The position numbers and the translations under genes were made by a program. A stretch of DNA of 64,000 nucleotides from Chitinimonas arctica (lineage in GTDB: Bacteria; Pseudomonadota; Gammaproteobacteria; Burkholderiales; Chitinimonadaceae): the NCBI RefSeq assembly GCF_007431345.1, contig NZ_CP041730.1:248001-312000 (forward strand). The letters run 5' to 3'. The first letter of the stretch is position 1. Every line of letters starts with the position of its first letter. Below are positions 25,003 to 34,495 of the stretch, one piece after another. The notes beneath the pieces were generated by a model. That model was not told the origin of the DNA. It did not search any database and worked only from the letters and a program-made list of their open reading frames with translations.

Positions 25003-26340
25003 TCAGCCCAGGACGTCGCGTGCCAAGCGTAGCCCGGCAAACTGCCAGCGGGTAGCAGGCGGGAAGAAATTCCGGTAGCTGGCGCGAAAGTGTTCGCGCG
25101 GTGTGGCGCAAGAGGCCCCACGTAGCACCATTTGATTGATCATGAACTTACCGTTGTATTCCCCTACCGCGCCGGCCGCGGTACGAAAGCCGGGATAAGG
25201 CAGATAGGCGCTCGCGGTCCACTGCCAGACTTCGCCGAACATTTGCGAGGGTTGCGCACCCGTCACGGGAGGTGGGACGGGGTGGAAATCGCCACTTTCC
25301 ATAAATCCGCCAAAGACTTCACGCGCGGTGCCGGCCTGCTGGGCGGCGTGCTCCCATTCCGCTTCGGTGGGTAGCCGCGCGCCGCACCAGCGGGCATAGG
25401 CGTCGGCCTCGTAGTAGCTCAGGTGGCAAACCGGCTCGTCCAAGCGCAGCGGCTGATCGCCCGACAGTGTGAAGATGCGCCAACCCTGCCCCGCTGACTC
25501 CGGTGCTTGCCAATAGAGCGGCGCCTGCCAATTCTCGCTCCGCCGCCGCTCCCAGCCTTCGGACAACCAATACTCCGGTTGCCGATATCCGCCATCCTCG
25601 ATAAAGGCCAGATAGTCGCGGTTATTGACCAGCCGCTTGCCTAATGCGAAGGGTTGCAGCCAGACCGTATGGGCCGGTTGCTCATTGTCGAAGCCGAACG
25701 AGTCGCCGGCATGGCCGATGCGCGTCTTACCCCCCTCGTACTCGCAAAATTGCATATCCATGGCGGGGTGGGCGGCGACAGGCCGTGCCGCCCGATAGAC
25801 CGGGTGGAGCGGGTTGCACCAAAGGTGGTGCTTCAAATCGGTCAGGATCAATTCCTGATGCTGTTCCTCATGGTTGATGCCCAATTCGATCAACGCCAGC
25901 CACTCCGGCGGACAAGGCCGTTCCAGCAGCGCCACGATAGCTTGGTCGATATGGGCGCGGTAGCGCCTGACCTCATCGAGGCCAGGACGCGACAGCACCC
26001 CGCGCAGGGAGCGAGGATGCATCTCGCCCACGCCGTTGTAGTAGGAATTGAATAGCATCCGATAGGCCGGGTCGAAGGTTCGGAAATCCGCCCCGGCCTG
26101 TGCCAGTACAAAGGTTTCGAAGAACCAGCTGGTATGGGCAAGATGCCACTTGATCGGGCTGGCATCGGGCATGGACTGCACCATGCAGTCCTCCGCGCTG
26201 AGTCCCTCGGCCAGTTCCTCGCTGCGCTTGCGTACCGCCAGGAAGGACTGGATGGCCGGCCCACGGATAGCCGCCCCCCGCACCAAACCGTGGGCCGGTT
26301 GCTCATCCAGCGGGAAAAGCAGCTTTGCGTCCCCGACCAT
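25003..26340 (-). CDS. egtB: Ergothioneine biosynthesis sulfoxide synthase EgtB
   Basis: Iron-dependent enzyme that joins a thiol donor (gamma-Glu-Cys or Cys) to hercynine with oxygen. The 445 residues show the DinB-like domain first, with WHLAHTSWFFE and the HxxxHxE iron motif in INHEEQHQE, then the formylglycine-generating-enzyme fold (RLPTEAEWEHAA, GEVWQWTASAY, and RGASCATP near the C-terminus). The start at 26340 lies 2 bp after the egtD stop, so the two form one operon. Which thiol donor is used cannot be told from this window; no egtA or egtC is nearby. Confidence 0.93.
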   Translation of the reverse strand: MVGDAKLLFPLDEQPAHGLVRGAAIRGPAIQSFLAVRKRSEELAEGLSAEDCMVQSMPDASPIKWHLAHTSWFFETFVLAQAGADFRTFDPAYRMLFNSYYNGVGEMHPRSLRGVLSRPGLDEVRRYRAHIDQAIVALLERPCPPEWLALIELGINHEEQHQELILTDLKHHLWCNPLHPVYRAARPVAAHPAMDMQFCEYEGGKTRIGHAGDSFGFDNEQPAHTVWLQPFALGKRLVNNRDYLAFIEDGGYRQPEYWLSEGWERRRSENWQAPLYWQAPESAGQGWRIFTLSGDQPLRLDEPVCHLSYYEADAYARWCGARLPTEAEWEHAAQQAGTAREVFGGFMESGDFHPVPPPVTGAQPSQMFGEVWQWTASAYLPYPGFRTAAGAVGEYNGKFMINQMVLRGASCATPREHFRASYRNFFPPATRWQFAGLRLARDVLG

Positions 26341-26342
26341 GA

Positions 26343-27377
26343 CTAGCTGAAATCCGGCGCCGCGACATAGACATTGAACAGGGAGGCAGGGTCGCTCCAA
26401 CGCCGGATCTCTTTGAAACCGGCCATGCCCAACAGCGCTTCGAATCGTTCGGGGCTGTATTTGTACGAATACTCGGTGACGATGGTATCGCCCAATTCGT
26501 ATTGGCAACGCCGCGTGCCGATCTGCACGGTCTGCGGCTCACGCGCCACCAGGTGCATCTCGATGCGGTTCTCCTCCTGGTTGTACCAGGCGCGATGATT
26601 GAAGCGCTGGGGGATGAAATTACTGCCGATCAGCCGGTTCACCACCCGCAAGACATTGCGGTTGAAAGCGGCGGTGATGCCCAGGCTATCCGCATAGGCG
26701 GCTTCCAGCATCTGGGCGTCCTTGGGAGCGTCCACGCCGATCAGCAGGCGGCCCTCCGGTCCCAGGTGAGCCCGGATCGCGCAAAGCAATTGCAAGGCCT
26801 CGGCCGGCGTGAAGTTGCCGATGGACGAACCGGGATAGAAGAAGATGGGCGGCAAGGTGGTATTGGAGCGCATGACCGCGCGCAGCAACAAGGGTCGGGT
26901 GAAATCCGTCACCACGCCGAGAAATTCCATGCCTGGGCAGCGTTGCGCACCGGTCATCAGCGTGCTGCCCAACCAGTCCTTGGCGATATCGACCCCCACG
27001 TAGCGACTTGCCGCCACGGCCGGCAGCCAGGGCCAGGATTTGCTGCCATCGCCGCAGCCCAGGTCCACCCACTGTCCACCCTGGGGCAGATGGCAGGCAA
27101 TCTCGCTGCGGTATCGCTCGAAGATCGCTTTCTCGGTGCGGGTGGGATAGTACTCGTCCAGCTGACAGATCGCTTCGTACAGGGCGCAGCCTTGTTCGTC
27201 GTAAAAGAATTTGGAGGCGATGCGGGGCGGGTGCTCCAGCAAGCCGGCTTCCAGCGAATGTAAGCGCTCCTCGGCATCCTCCAATGACTCGACACTGATA
27301 CGCGGCCGGCTGGACACCACCTTGAGCCTGGGCGCTTGATTGACGGCACGGGGGAGCGTACGACGTTCTACCAGCAT
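26343..27377 (-). CDS. egtD: L-histidine N-alpha-methyltransferase EgtD
   Basis: SAM-dependent enzyme that trimethylates histidine to hercynine, the first step of ergothioneine synthesis. The 344-residue protein has the DUF2260 pattern: FFYDEQGCALYEAICQLDEYYPTRTE, the SAM loop WVDLGCGDGSK and FFYPGSSIGNFTP. The ATG at 27377 has AAGG upstream and gives a length close to the family (about 320); an ATG at 27452 would add 25 residues. Ergothioneine protects against oxidants. Confidence 0.93.
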   Translation of the reverse strand: MLVERRTLPRAVNQAPRLKVVSSRPRISVESLEDAEERLHSLEAGLLEHPPRIASKFFYDEQGCALYEAICQLDEYYPTRTEKAIFERYRSEIACHLPQGGQWVDLGCGDGSKSWPWLPAVAASRYVGVDIAKDWLGSTLMTGAQRCPGMEFLGVVTDFTRPLLLRAVMRSNTTLPPIFFYPGSSIGNFTPAEALQLLCAIRAHLGPEGRLLIGVDAPKDAQMLEAAYADSLGITAAFNRNVLRVVNRLIGSNFIPQRFNHRAWYNQEENRIEMHLVAREPQTVQIGTRRCQYELGDTIVTEYSYKYSPERFEALLGMAGFKEIRRWSDPASLFNVYVAAPDFS

Positions 27378-27764
27378 GGGTAAGCCTTTCTCGGCATTGT
27401 TATAGGCACGTGCGGCGAGCATCCGCGGCGCGGTCAAGTCCGAAACAGGCAAGTCTTATTCCCACTTTGCCCGCGCTCAAGACCAGTTCGCTTAGGTGTG
27501 ATAGCCCGTGTCGACATCCTTGCCAAATGTTCACGGTAAATCGCGGGTGGTAAACACTACGGTAGGATTTACCGGCAATGCCTTCCAACACGTCGCCGTC
27601 CATTGCCTAAGCGTACTCAGCAGTCCATTATTGCCGGGCATGCCAAATGCTTAGTCTTGTCTGTCTCTCTTGACCGCTGCGTCCCTGCTTGCGCGCGGGC
27701 AATTTGATCGGCCGCATGTTGCGACCGGATACCGGTCGCTGCCGTTAGAATGCATGAGGAGCCG
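27378..27764. other. Divergent intergenic region egtD / histidine kinase
   Basis: About 390 bp that must hold promoters for both directions. I see no clear -35/-10 pair or inverted repeat, and the short frames across it look random. Confidence 0.35.
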
Positions 27765-30509
27765 ATGCCACTTCCCGCCTTGGACAGTTCAGCGATCGCG
27801 CGCGTTACCCTGACTGCCATACTCTGCGTACTGCCCTTGGTCCTGCAAGGGCTGTTCGTGCCCTTTGGATCACGCATCCCCTTTTTGTTCTTTCTGCCTT
27901 CGCTGATGCTGGGGGCGATGCTGATCGGCCGTTGGTCGGCCACCCTGGTCTGGCTCACCGGCGTGATCAATGGCGTGAGCCTGCTGAGTGCGTCCGTGGT
28001 CTGGTCCAACGACCCGCGTGCCTACCCCATCGCCTTATTGGCCTATGCCGGCATAGGCTTGCTGCTGATCCATTTCTGCGGCAACGCCCGCATGATCAGC
28101 CGCCGTGCCGCCGAAGCCGAACGGCGGCTCGGCCTGGCCCAGGAAAAGACCGGTGTGGGCCTATTCGAGATCGATGTACAGCACGGGCAAATTCTCGCTT
28201 CACCGACCTTATGGCGGCTGATAGACCGTGCCCCGATCAATACGGCCGTACCACTGGCCGAATGGCAATCGATGTGGACGGCGGCGGATGTGGCGGAGGA
28301 AAACGCCCTGCTGCAAAGGAAGCTGGCGGCGGACGAAGACAGTTACGAATATGAACGGCATATCGTGCTGCCGAATGGGCAACAGCTTGGGCTGCTGACC
28401 AAGGTGCATATCGAACGCGATGACATGAACCGGCTGGCCAGACTGCATGGCGTGCTGATCGATATCACCGAACGCAAGCGGGTCGACGCGCTACTGGCCG
28501 AAACCCAGGCGGAGCTGACCCAGCAGGTCGCCGATCTGCAGCATCTGCATGAGCTGAGCAGCCGGCTGTTGGAATTGAGCGATTTACCCAGCCAGTTGCA
28601 GGCCATCCTGCAGGCCCTGGCCGACTTTCTCGGCAGCAAGCAAGGGGTGGTCGCGCTCTATGAACCCGGCTCGGGCAAACTGGGCATGCTGGCCAGCGTC
28701 GGCGTACGCGGAACCGGCTGGCCAGGCCCGACCGCCCCCGTCTGTGAGCTGGCTTGCCGTGAAAAACGCCGGATCGTGATCGCGGATACCGAAATGGATA
28801 CGGTGTTTTCCGGGTTGGCGGCATTCGCGCGCGCGCAGGGCTTTCGATCTCTCTATATCACGCCCTTGATCGGCGGGGCCGGCGAAATGATGGGCGTGAT
28901 CACGCTCTTGTTTGCCTTGCCGTTCCAGCCCGATGAGCGGGCCTTGCGGCTGACCGATATCTGCGTCCGCAAAGCGGCGGTCTTTATCGAACGCGCCCGT
29001 GCCCGCGCCATTGCGCAGGAAACCAATCAGCGCTTCAGGGTGGCGTTGGAATCCTCGGCCGTACCCTTTATGATCCTGCAGCCCTTACGGGGAAATTCCG
29101 GAAAAATCGACGATTTTCGCTGCAATTACCTGAATGCGGCCGCGCTGGATGTGCTGCGCGTGGCCGAGCCGGAGTTGATCGGCCATTGCCTGTCGGCCGT
29201 GCTACCCGGCACCTGGGAGGAGCCAGGCTTGCTGGCACACTATACCGCGGTCGTCGAACAGGGCGAGGCGCATGAATTCGAGGTGTCTTCGGTGGCGGCG
29301 GGCATCCGTGGCTGGTTCCATGTCATCGCCTCGCCCATGCAGGGCGCCGTAGCCATCTGGTTCGCCGACGTTACCCAGCGCAAGCAGCAGGAGCAGGCCT
29401 TGCGCGATGCCGCCGGCCGCAAGGATGAGTTTCTCGCGACGCTTGCGCATGAACTGCGCAACCCGCTGGCGCCCATACGCCAGGCGGCACTGATCTCGAA
29501 GTCTCCCTCGGCCAACGAAGCCCAGAAAAACTGGAGCCACGACGTGATCGACCGGCAGGTGCAGCATATGGCCCTGTTGCTGGACGATCTGCTGGATATC
29601 TCGCGGATCACCCGCGGCATGCTGCATTTGCGCAAGCGGCGCACCGAGTTGGCCGCGGTGGTGGAGGCGGCGGTCGAAACCGTCCGCCCCAGTATCGATG
29701 CCAAGCAGCACCACCTGACCATCGATATCCCGTCCCGGCCGGTCTATATCGAGGTCGATCAGCTGCGGCTGGCCCAGGTCCTGGCCAATTTGCTGACCAA
29801 TGCCGCCAAATATACCGACCCGCGGGGCTATATCCGCCTCAGCGCCGAGTGCGTGCACGAGCAGGTGATGATCAGCGTGACGGACACCGGCATAGGCATC
29901 AAGTCCGAGGCCTTGTCGGAGGTCTTCCAGATGTTCAACCAGGTCCGCTCCGTCCAGGACCGCTCCGACGGCGGCCTGGGCATCGGGCTGGCCCTGGCCA
30001 AAGGCCTGGTCGAATTGCACGGCGGCACCATCCACGCTTATAGCGCCGGGCCGGGCAAAGGCAGCCAGTTCACATTGCAGCTACCCAGCGGGGTCGGCAT
30101 GGTCCAAGCCATCATCGGCGAGGATGGCACTGGCCATACACCCAAGCACAGCAGGCGCCGTATCCTGGTCGCCGATGACAATCTCGATGCGGTAGAGAGC
30201 CTGGCCGAGCTGCTGCGCCTGAACGGCCACGAAGTCGCGGTCGCCCACGATGGCGAAGCGGCCTTGAATCAGTTCAATCGCTTCCAGCCCGAGATCGCCC
30301 TGCTCGATATCGGCATGCCCAAGCTGAACGGCAATGAACTGGCGCAGCAGATACGCCGTAGCGCGGACGGCAAGGAGGCCATGCTGATCGCCATTACCGG
30401 CTGGGGCCAGGACAAGGACAAGTCGCTGGCCCTGGCTTCGGGCTTTGACCACCATATGACCAAGCCGGTTGATTTCGAACGCTTGAATCAGCTTATCCTG
30501 GCCGACTGA
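27765..30509 (+). CDS. Hybrid sensor histidine kinase/response regulator
   Basis: A 914-residue protein. In order: three to four N-terminal membrane helices (residues 15-105), a PAS domain (about 120-235) ending in a short coiled coil, a GAF domain (about 270-410), a second PAS (about 425-535), HisKA with the phospho-acceptor His in LAHELRNPLAP, a HATPase domain with LLTNAAKY, DTGIGI and GLGIGLALAKGL, and a C-terminal receiver with Asp in LLDIGMP and Lys in MTKPVD. The ATG at 27765 has GAGGAG just upstream and is preferred over 27750. No partner regulator gene adjoins it, so output is probably by phosphorelay elsewhere. The signal is unknown. Confidence 0.92.
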   Translation: MPLPALDSSAIARVTLTAILCVLPLVLQGLFVPFGSRIPFLFFLPSLMLGAMLIGRWSATLVWLTGVINGVSLLSASVVWSNDPRAYPIALLAYAGIGLLLIHFCGNARMISRRAAEAERRLGLAQEKTGVGLFEIDVQHGQILASPTLWRLIDRAPINTAVPLAEWQSMWTAADVAEENALLQRKLAADEDSYEYERHIVLPNGQQLGLLTKVHIERDDMNRLARLHGVLIDITERKRVDALLAETQAELTQQVADLQHLHELSSRLLELSDLPSQLQAILQALADFLGSKQGVVALYEPGSGKLGMLASVGVRGTGWPGPTAPVCELACREKRRIVIADTEMDTVFSGLAAFARAQGFRSLYITPLIGGAGEMMGVITLLFALPFQPDERALRLTDICVRKAAVFIERARARAIAQETNQRFRVALESSAVPFMILQPLRGNSGKIDDFRCNYLNAAALDVLRVAEPELIGHCLSAVLPGTWEEPGLLAHYTAVVEQGEAHEFEVSSVAAGIRGWFHVIASPMQGAVAIWFADVTQRKQQEQALRDAAGRKDEFLATLAHELRNPLAPIRQAALISKSPSANEAQKNWSHDVIDRQVQHMALLLDDLLDISRITRGMLHLRKRRTELAAVVEAAVETVRPSIDAKQHHLTIDIPSRPVYIEVDQLRLAQVLANLLTNAAKYTDPRGYIRLSAECVHEQVMISVTDTGIGIKSEALSEVFQMFNQVRSVQDRSDGGLGIGLALAKGLVELHGGTIHAYSAGPGKGSQFTLQLPSGVGMVQAIIGEDGTGHTPKHSRRRILVADDNLDAVESLAELLRLNGHEVAVAHDGEAALNQFNRFQPEIALLDIGMPKLNGNELAQQIRRSADGKEAMLIAITGWGQDKDKSLALASGFDHHMTKPVDFERLNQLILAD

Positions 30510-30742
30510 ACGCGCGCTTTCCTTGTGCGCCACGAGCCTTCCCCACCCCTGCCATCGCGCTGCGGATGGCCACCAGCCTAGTGTTGGCAAAACCCCTCAC
30601 AGAAACTATTTTTTTCCGTTTCATGCATATGTCATTGCAAAGTCCTCGATCCCGGTCTAGTTTGTTACCTGCCAAGCGCTTGTTTGCTTTGGCAATTCAC
30701 GCCCGGCCTTACAGGGTGATCAATAAGATTTGAGGAGTTTCA

Positions 30743-31978
30743 ATGAAATTTACTACCATATGGCGCCAACTGAGTATTGGTGCATTGTGTCTTGCTGCCT
30801 TTGGTACCCAGGCGGAGGAAATCCGGGCGGTCGCCGCCCCCGAAATGTTGAATGGCATGGCGGTACAACCCACCGCCATCGACCTTGCCAAGCGTCAAGC
30901 CGCCCAACAGGTGGCCCGTCTCTTGGCCGATCCGGCATTCGCCGCCAGTCTGGACAAGCAGCTGAAAGTCCCGTCGCAACATCCCGGCCGGCCCAAGGCC
31001 GCCGCCCTGCGCGCGGTGCTGGACGACTTCCAGCAACGCCAGCCGCGCCATATGGGCGCCATCCTGCGTGAGGAAGGCGCGGACCAGAAGCTGCGTCAGC
31101 TCGATACCACGGTACTGCGTAAAAAGGGCCTGGTCGGCATGAGCCCTGGCTTGCTGCAGGTACGCCTGTATCAACCCAAGCAGGCCTTCGCGGCAGCCGA
31201 ACTGAGCCCGGCTGATCTGAGCCAGACCCTGGTTGCGTTCGAACCGGCCGGCGACGACAAGCAATGGAAGGTCGTGGAAGCCTACGACCGCAACGGTCGC
31301 GTGCACAAGCTCGATGCCAAGACCGCGCCGCAGTTCCCGGTGCTGGTTGCCGATATCGACGGCCATGAGGATCTGCGTGCCGGCCTGGCGCTGGCCAACA
31401 AGACGCTGGCGCAACAAGGCATGCAATTGAAGCGGCCACCGATGGCGGCGGCAGGCGCCAGCGCGGGCTATGTCGATACCGCCAAGCTTGACCGCATCCG
31501 CGTCGGCAACGACCAGGAGCCGTGGATTTCCGGCGCGGCAGAAGTCTATGCCATGGTTTCGGGCGTGCAGCCCGACCAATCCAAGGCGCAGATCGAGCTG
31601 GTCGACATGCCCTACCTGGACTACGACGGCCAGACCTATTCGCCGAACCAGATCCTGATCTTCTGGAGCAACTACCGCTACGCGGCGGCCAACGTCCAGT
31701 TCTTCGAGCACGACGACAATACCAACTACAAGGACCTGGTCTTGGCCGTCACTTCGGGCGTGGAGAAGATCCTCGGTGTGTTCAAGCCGGAATTCGCCGT
31801 GATCGCCACGGTGGCGAACGCCATCATCCAGGCCATGCCGGCACATTGGTTCTCCAATGACGACGACTACATGGACAGCTTCTACACCCTGGAAAAGAAC
31901 CGGACTTATACCGACTGGGCAGGCGTGGGCGGCAACGTCACCATGACGCTGACGCCATACAAACTGCAAGAGCAGTAA
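30743..31978 (+). CDS. Secreted DUF3103-type protein
   Basis: A 411-residue protein with a signal peptide ending GTQA-EE (about residue 24) and AGGAG before the ATG. The middle (TLVAFEPAGDDKQWKVVEAYDRNG...HKLD) and the acidic C-terminal half (NDQEPWISGAAEVYAMVSGV; MPYLDYDGQTYSPNQILIFW) agree with the DUF3103 family of exported proteins. Function is unknown; acidic clusters such as HDDNTN could bind metal. It is a single-gene unit ending in a bidirectional terminator. Confidence 0.7.
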   Translation: MKFTTIWRQLSIGALCLAAFGTQAEEIRAVAAPEMLNGMAVQPTAIDLAKRQAAQQVARLLADPAFAASLDKQLKVPSQHPGRPKAAALRAVLDDFQQRQPRHMGAILREEGADQKLRQLDTTVLRKKGLVGMSPGLLQVRLYQPKQAFAAAELSPADLSQTLVAFEPAGDDKQWKVVEAYDRNGRVHKLDAKTAPQFPVLVADIDGHEDLRAGLALANKTLAQQGMQLKRPPMAAAGASAGYVDTAKLDRIRVGNDQEPWISGAAEVYAMVSGVQPDQSKAQIELVDMPYLDYDGQTYSPNQILIFWSNYRYAAANVQFFEHDDNTNYKDLVLAVTSGVEKILGVFKPEFAVIATVANAIIQAMPAHWFSNDDDYMDSFYTLEKNRTYTDWAGVGGNVTMTLTPYKLQEQ

Positions 31979-32020
31979 GCACCGGTACGAATACGCGGGT
32001 GCTGGGTCGCCCGCGTAAGG

Positions 32021-32059
32021 AAAAACGTCCCGCCAGGGTTAACCGGCGGGACGTTTTTT
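32021..32059. terminator. Bidirectional terminator between the DUF3103 gene and tex
   Basis: ACGTCCCGCC (32025-32034) pairs perfectly with GGCGGGACGT (32045-32054), with A5 before and T6 after, so it works for both convergent genes. Confidence 0.9.
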
Positions 32060-32092
32060 CTCCCATCGCGGCAAAACGCCGCAGGAATGGAC

Positions 32093-34402
32093 TTAGTTCT
32101 TCTTGGTCAGCGCAGCGAACGCCAAGGCCATGGCCGAATCGCCGGCCGGGGCTACCTGCTTGCCGGCTGGCTTGCGCGGTGCATCGCTGCGCGGCGTCGA
32201 ACGGGCGGGCGCGGCGCCCGCTTCGTCGTCCAGCCGCATGGTCAAGGCAATCCGCTGGCGTTTGACATCCACCTCCACCACCTTGACCTTGACCACGTCA
32301 CCGGCTTTGACCACATCGCGCGGGTCCTTGACGAACTTACTGGCCAACGCCGACACATGGACCAGACCGTCCTGGTGCACGCCGATATCGACGAAGGCGC
32401 CAAAGGCCGCCACATTGCTCACGACGCCCTCCAATACCATACCGGGCAGCAGATCCTTGATATCTTCCACTCCATCGCGGAAATTGGCGGTCTTGAACTC
32501 CGGGCGGGGATCGCGTCCCGGCTTTTCCAGCTCGGCCAGGATGTCGCGCACCGTGGGCAGGCCAAAGCGCTCATCGATGAATTCGCGCGCATCCAGCTGT
32601 TTGAGAAAGCCCGATTCGCCGATCAATTGCTTGATCTCGCGGCGGGTCTTGAGAATGATCTTTTCCACTACCGGATAAGCTTCCGGGTGGACGCTGGAGC
32701 CATCCAGCGGATTGTCGCCATTGCTGATGCGCAAGAAACCGGCGGCCTGCTCGAAGGTCTTTTCGCCCAGCCGCGGCACCGCCTTGAGGGCGGCCCGGCT
32801 GCGGAAGGCGCCGTGGCTGTCGCGGAAGGCAACGATATTGCCGGCCAGGGTGGGCGTCAGGCCGGATACCCGCGCCAATAGCGCGCTGGAGGCCATATTG
32901 ACGTCCACGCCCACGGCGTTCACGCAATCTTCCACCACGGCATCGAGGGTGCGGGCCAGCTCGCCCTGGTTCAAATCATGCTGGTACTGGCCCACGCCGA
33001 TCGCCTTCGGGTCGATTTTCACCAGTTCGGCGAGCGGATCCTGCAAGCGGCGGGCAATGGACACCGCACCGCGCAGGCTGACATCCAGCTCGGGGAATTC
33101 GCGGGCGGCCAGCTCGGAGGCCGAATACACCGAAGCGCCGGCTTCCGATACCACGATCTTGTGCATGGGGAACTGCGGCAGTTGCTTGATCAGATCCTGC
33201 GCCAGCTTGTCGGTCTCGCGGCTGGCGGTGCCATTGCCGATGGCAATCAGTTCCACCTGGTGGACCGCCACCAGGCGGCCCAGCCGGGCCAGGCTGCCGT
33301 CCCAGTCGTTGCGCGGCACATGCGGGTAGATGGTATCGGTCGCCAGCAGTTTGCCGGTGGCATCGACCACCGCCACCTTGACGCCGGTACGCAGCCCCGG
33401 GTCCAGGCCCATGGTGGCGCGTGGTCCGGCCGGCGCGGCCAGCAGCAGATCCTTCAGATTGCTGGCGAATACCTTGATCGCGTCCGCCTCGGCCGCTTCG
33501 CGCAGACGATTGGTCAATTCCACCTCCAGCGAGAGGAAGATCTTGGCGCGCCAGGCCAGTCTTACGCCATCCAGCAGCCAACGGTCGGCCGGCCGGCCTT
33601 GGTCGCTGATATTGAAGCGCGCCGCGATGCGGAGTTCGCCCGTGCCGGCCTTGCCGGCCGGTAGATCGGCTTCCTCCGGCAGGAGCAGGGCGAAATTCAG
33701 CACGCCTTCGTTGCGGCCGCGCAGGATGGCCAGCGCGCGATGCGAGGGCGTCTTCGCCAAGGCTTCGCGGTGATCGAAATAATCGGCGAATTTGCTGCCC
33801 GCCTCGCGCTTGCCCTCATCGGCCAGGCTGACCGTGAGTTCGGCGCGCTGCCACAGCAGTTCGCGCAATTCGCCCAGCAACTGGGCATCCTCGGCGTATT
33901 GCTCGATCAGGATATGGCGGGCGCCGTCCAGCGCCGCCTTCACCTCGGCCACGCCTTTATCCACGCTGATGAAGGCGGCCGCCTCGGCTTCCGGATTGCG
34001 TCCCGGCTCCGCCAATAGCAGCTCGGCCAGCGGCGCCAGGCCTGCTTCGCGGGCGATCTGCGCCCGGGTGCGGCGCTTCTGCTTGTACGGTAGATATAAG
34101 TCTTCAAGACGCTGCTTATTGTCGGCCGACAATAGCGCGGCATGCAGTTCCTCGCTCAACTTGCCCTGCTCCTGCACCGAAGCAATCACGCTCCCGCGCC
34201 GTTCCTCCAGCTCGCGCAGATAACGCAGCCGCTCTTCCAGGTGGCGCAACTGGGTATCGTCCAGCCCTCCCGTCGCTTCCTTGCGATAGCGCGCGATAAA
34301 GGGCACGGTCGAACCTTCGTCCAGCATGGCGACGGTGGCGCCGACCTGGGCGGGACGGCAATTGATTTCCTGGGCAATGCGTTGTTCGATGGAAGGCAGC
34401 AT
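32093..34402 (-). CDS. tex: Tex-family RNA-binding transcription accessory protein
   Basis: A 769-residue protein with the full Tex order: an N-terminal helical domain, a YqgF-like nuclease fold (about residues 320-450; GLDPGLRTGVKVAVVD), helix-hairpin-helix units (VDVNMASSALLARVSGL), and a C-terminal S1 RNA-binding domain (about 645-715; GMVLEGVVSNVAAFGAFVDIGVHQDGLVH). The tail is Ala/Pro/Lys-rich. Tex binds RNA, affects transcription and is widely conserved. The gene stands alone between two terminators. Confidence 0.95.
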   Translation of the reverse strand: MLPSIEQRIAQEINCRPAQVGATVAMLDEGSTVPFIARYRKEATGGLDDTQLRHLEERLRYLRELEERRGSVIASVQEQGKLSEELHAALLSADNKQRLEDLYLPYKQKRRTRAQIAREAGLAPLAELLLAEPGRNPEAEAAAFISVDKGVAEVKAALDGARHILIEQYAEDAQLLGELRELLWQRAELTVSLADEGKREAGSKFADYFDHREALAKTPSHRALAILRGRNEGVLNFALLLPEEADLPAGKAGTGELRIAARFNISDQGRPADRWLLDGVRLAWRAKIFLSLEVELTNRLREAAEADAIKVFASNLKDLLLAAPAGPRATMGLDPGLRTGVKVAVVDATGKLLATDTIYPHVPRNDWDGSLARLGRLVAVHQVELIAIGNGTASRETDKLAQDLIKQLPQFPMHKIVVSEAGASVYSASELAAREFPELDVSLRGAVSIARRLQDPLAELVKIDPKAIGVGQYQHDLNQGELARTLDAVVEDCVNAVGVDVNMASSALLARVSGLTPTLAGNIVAFRDSHGAFRSRAALKAVPRLGEKTFEQAAGFLRISNGDNPLDGSSVHPEAYPVVEKIILKTRREIKQLIGESGFLKQLDAREFIDERFGLPTVRDILAELEKPGRDPRPEFKTANFRDGVEDIKDLLPGMVLEGVVSNVAAFGAFVDIGVHQDGLVHVSALASKFVKDPRDVVKAGDVVKVKVVEVDVKRQRIALTMRLDDEAGAAPARSTPRSDAPRKPAGKQVAPAGDSAMALAFAALTKKN

Positions 34403-34446
34403 GGGTGCGAGACTTTGAGGCCGGATGAAGACAGGGTTAAACGGAT

Positions 34447-34481
34447 AAAAGACGGCGGGGCGGCAATGCCGTCCCGCCGTC
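34447..34481 (-). terminator. Terminator of asd
   Basis: GACGGCGGG...CCCGCCGTC (34451-34481) with an inner GGCA/TGCC pair; on the minus strand TTTTATC follows. It lies directly after the asd stop and before tex. Confidence 0.8.
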
Positions 34482-34495
34482 CCTGGATGGATAGC

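Noticed and set aside
26341..26508. N-terminal extension of egtB
   Set aside because: It lies inside egtD in another frame; the ATG at 26340, 2 bp after the egtD stop, gives the normal EgtB start.
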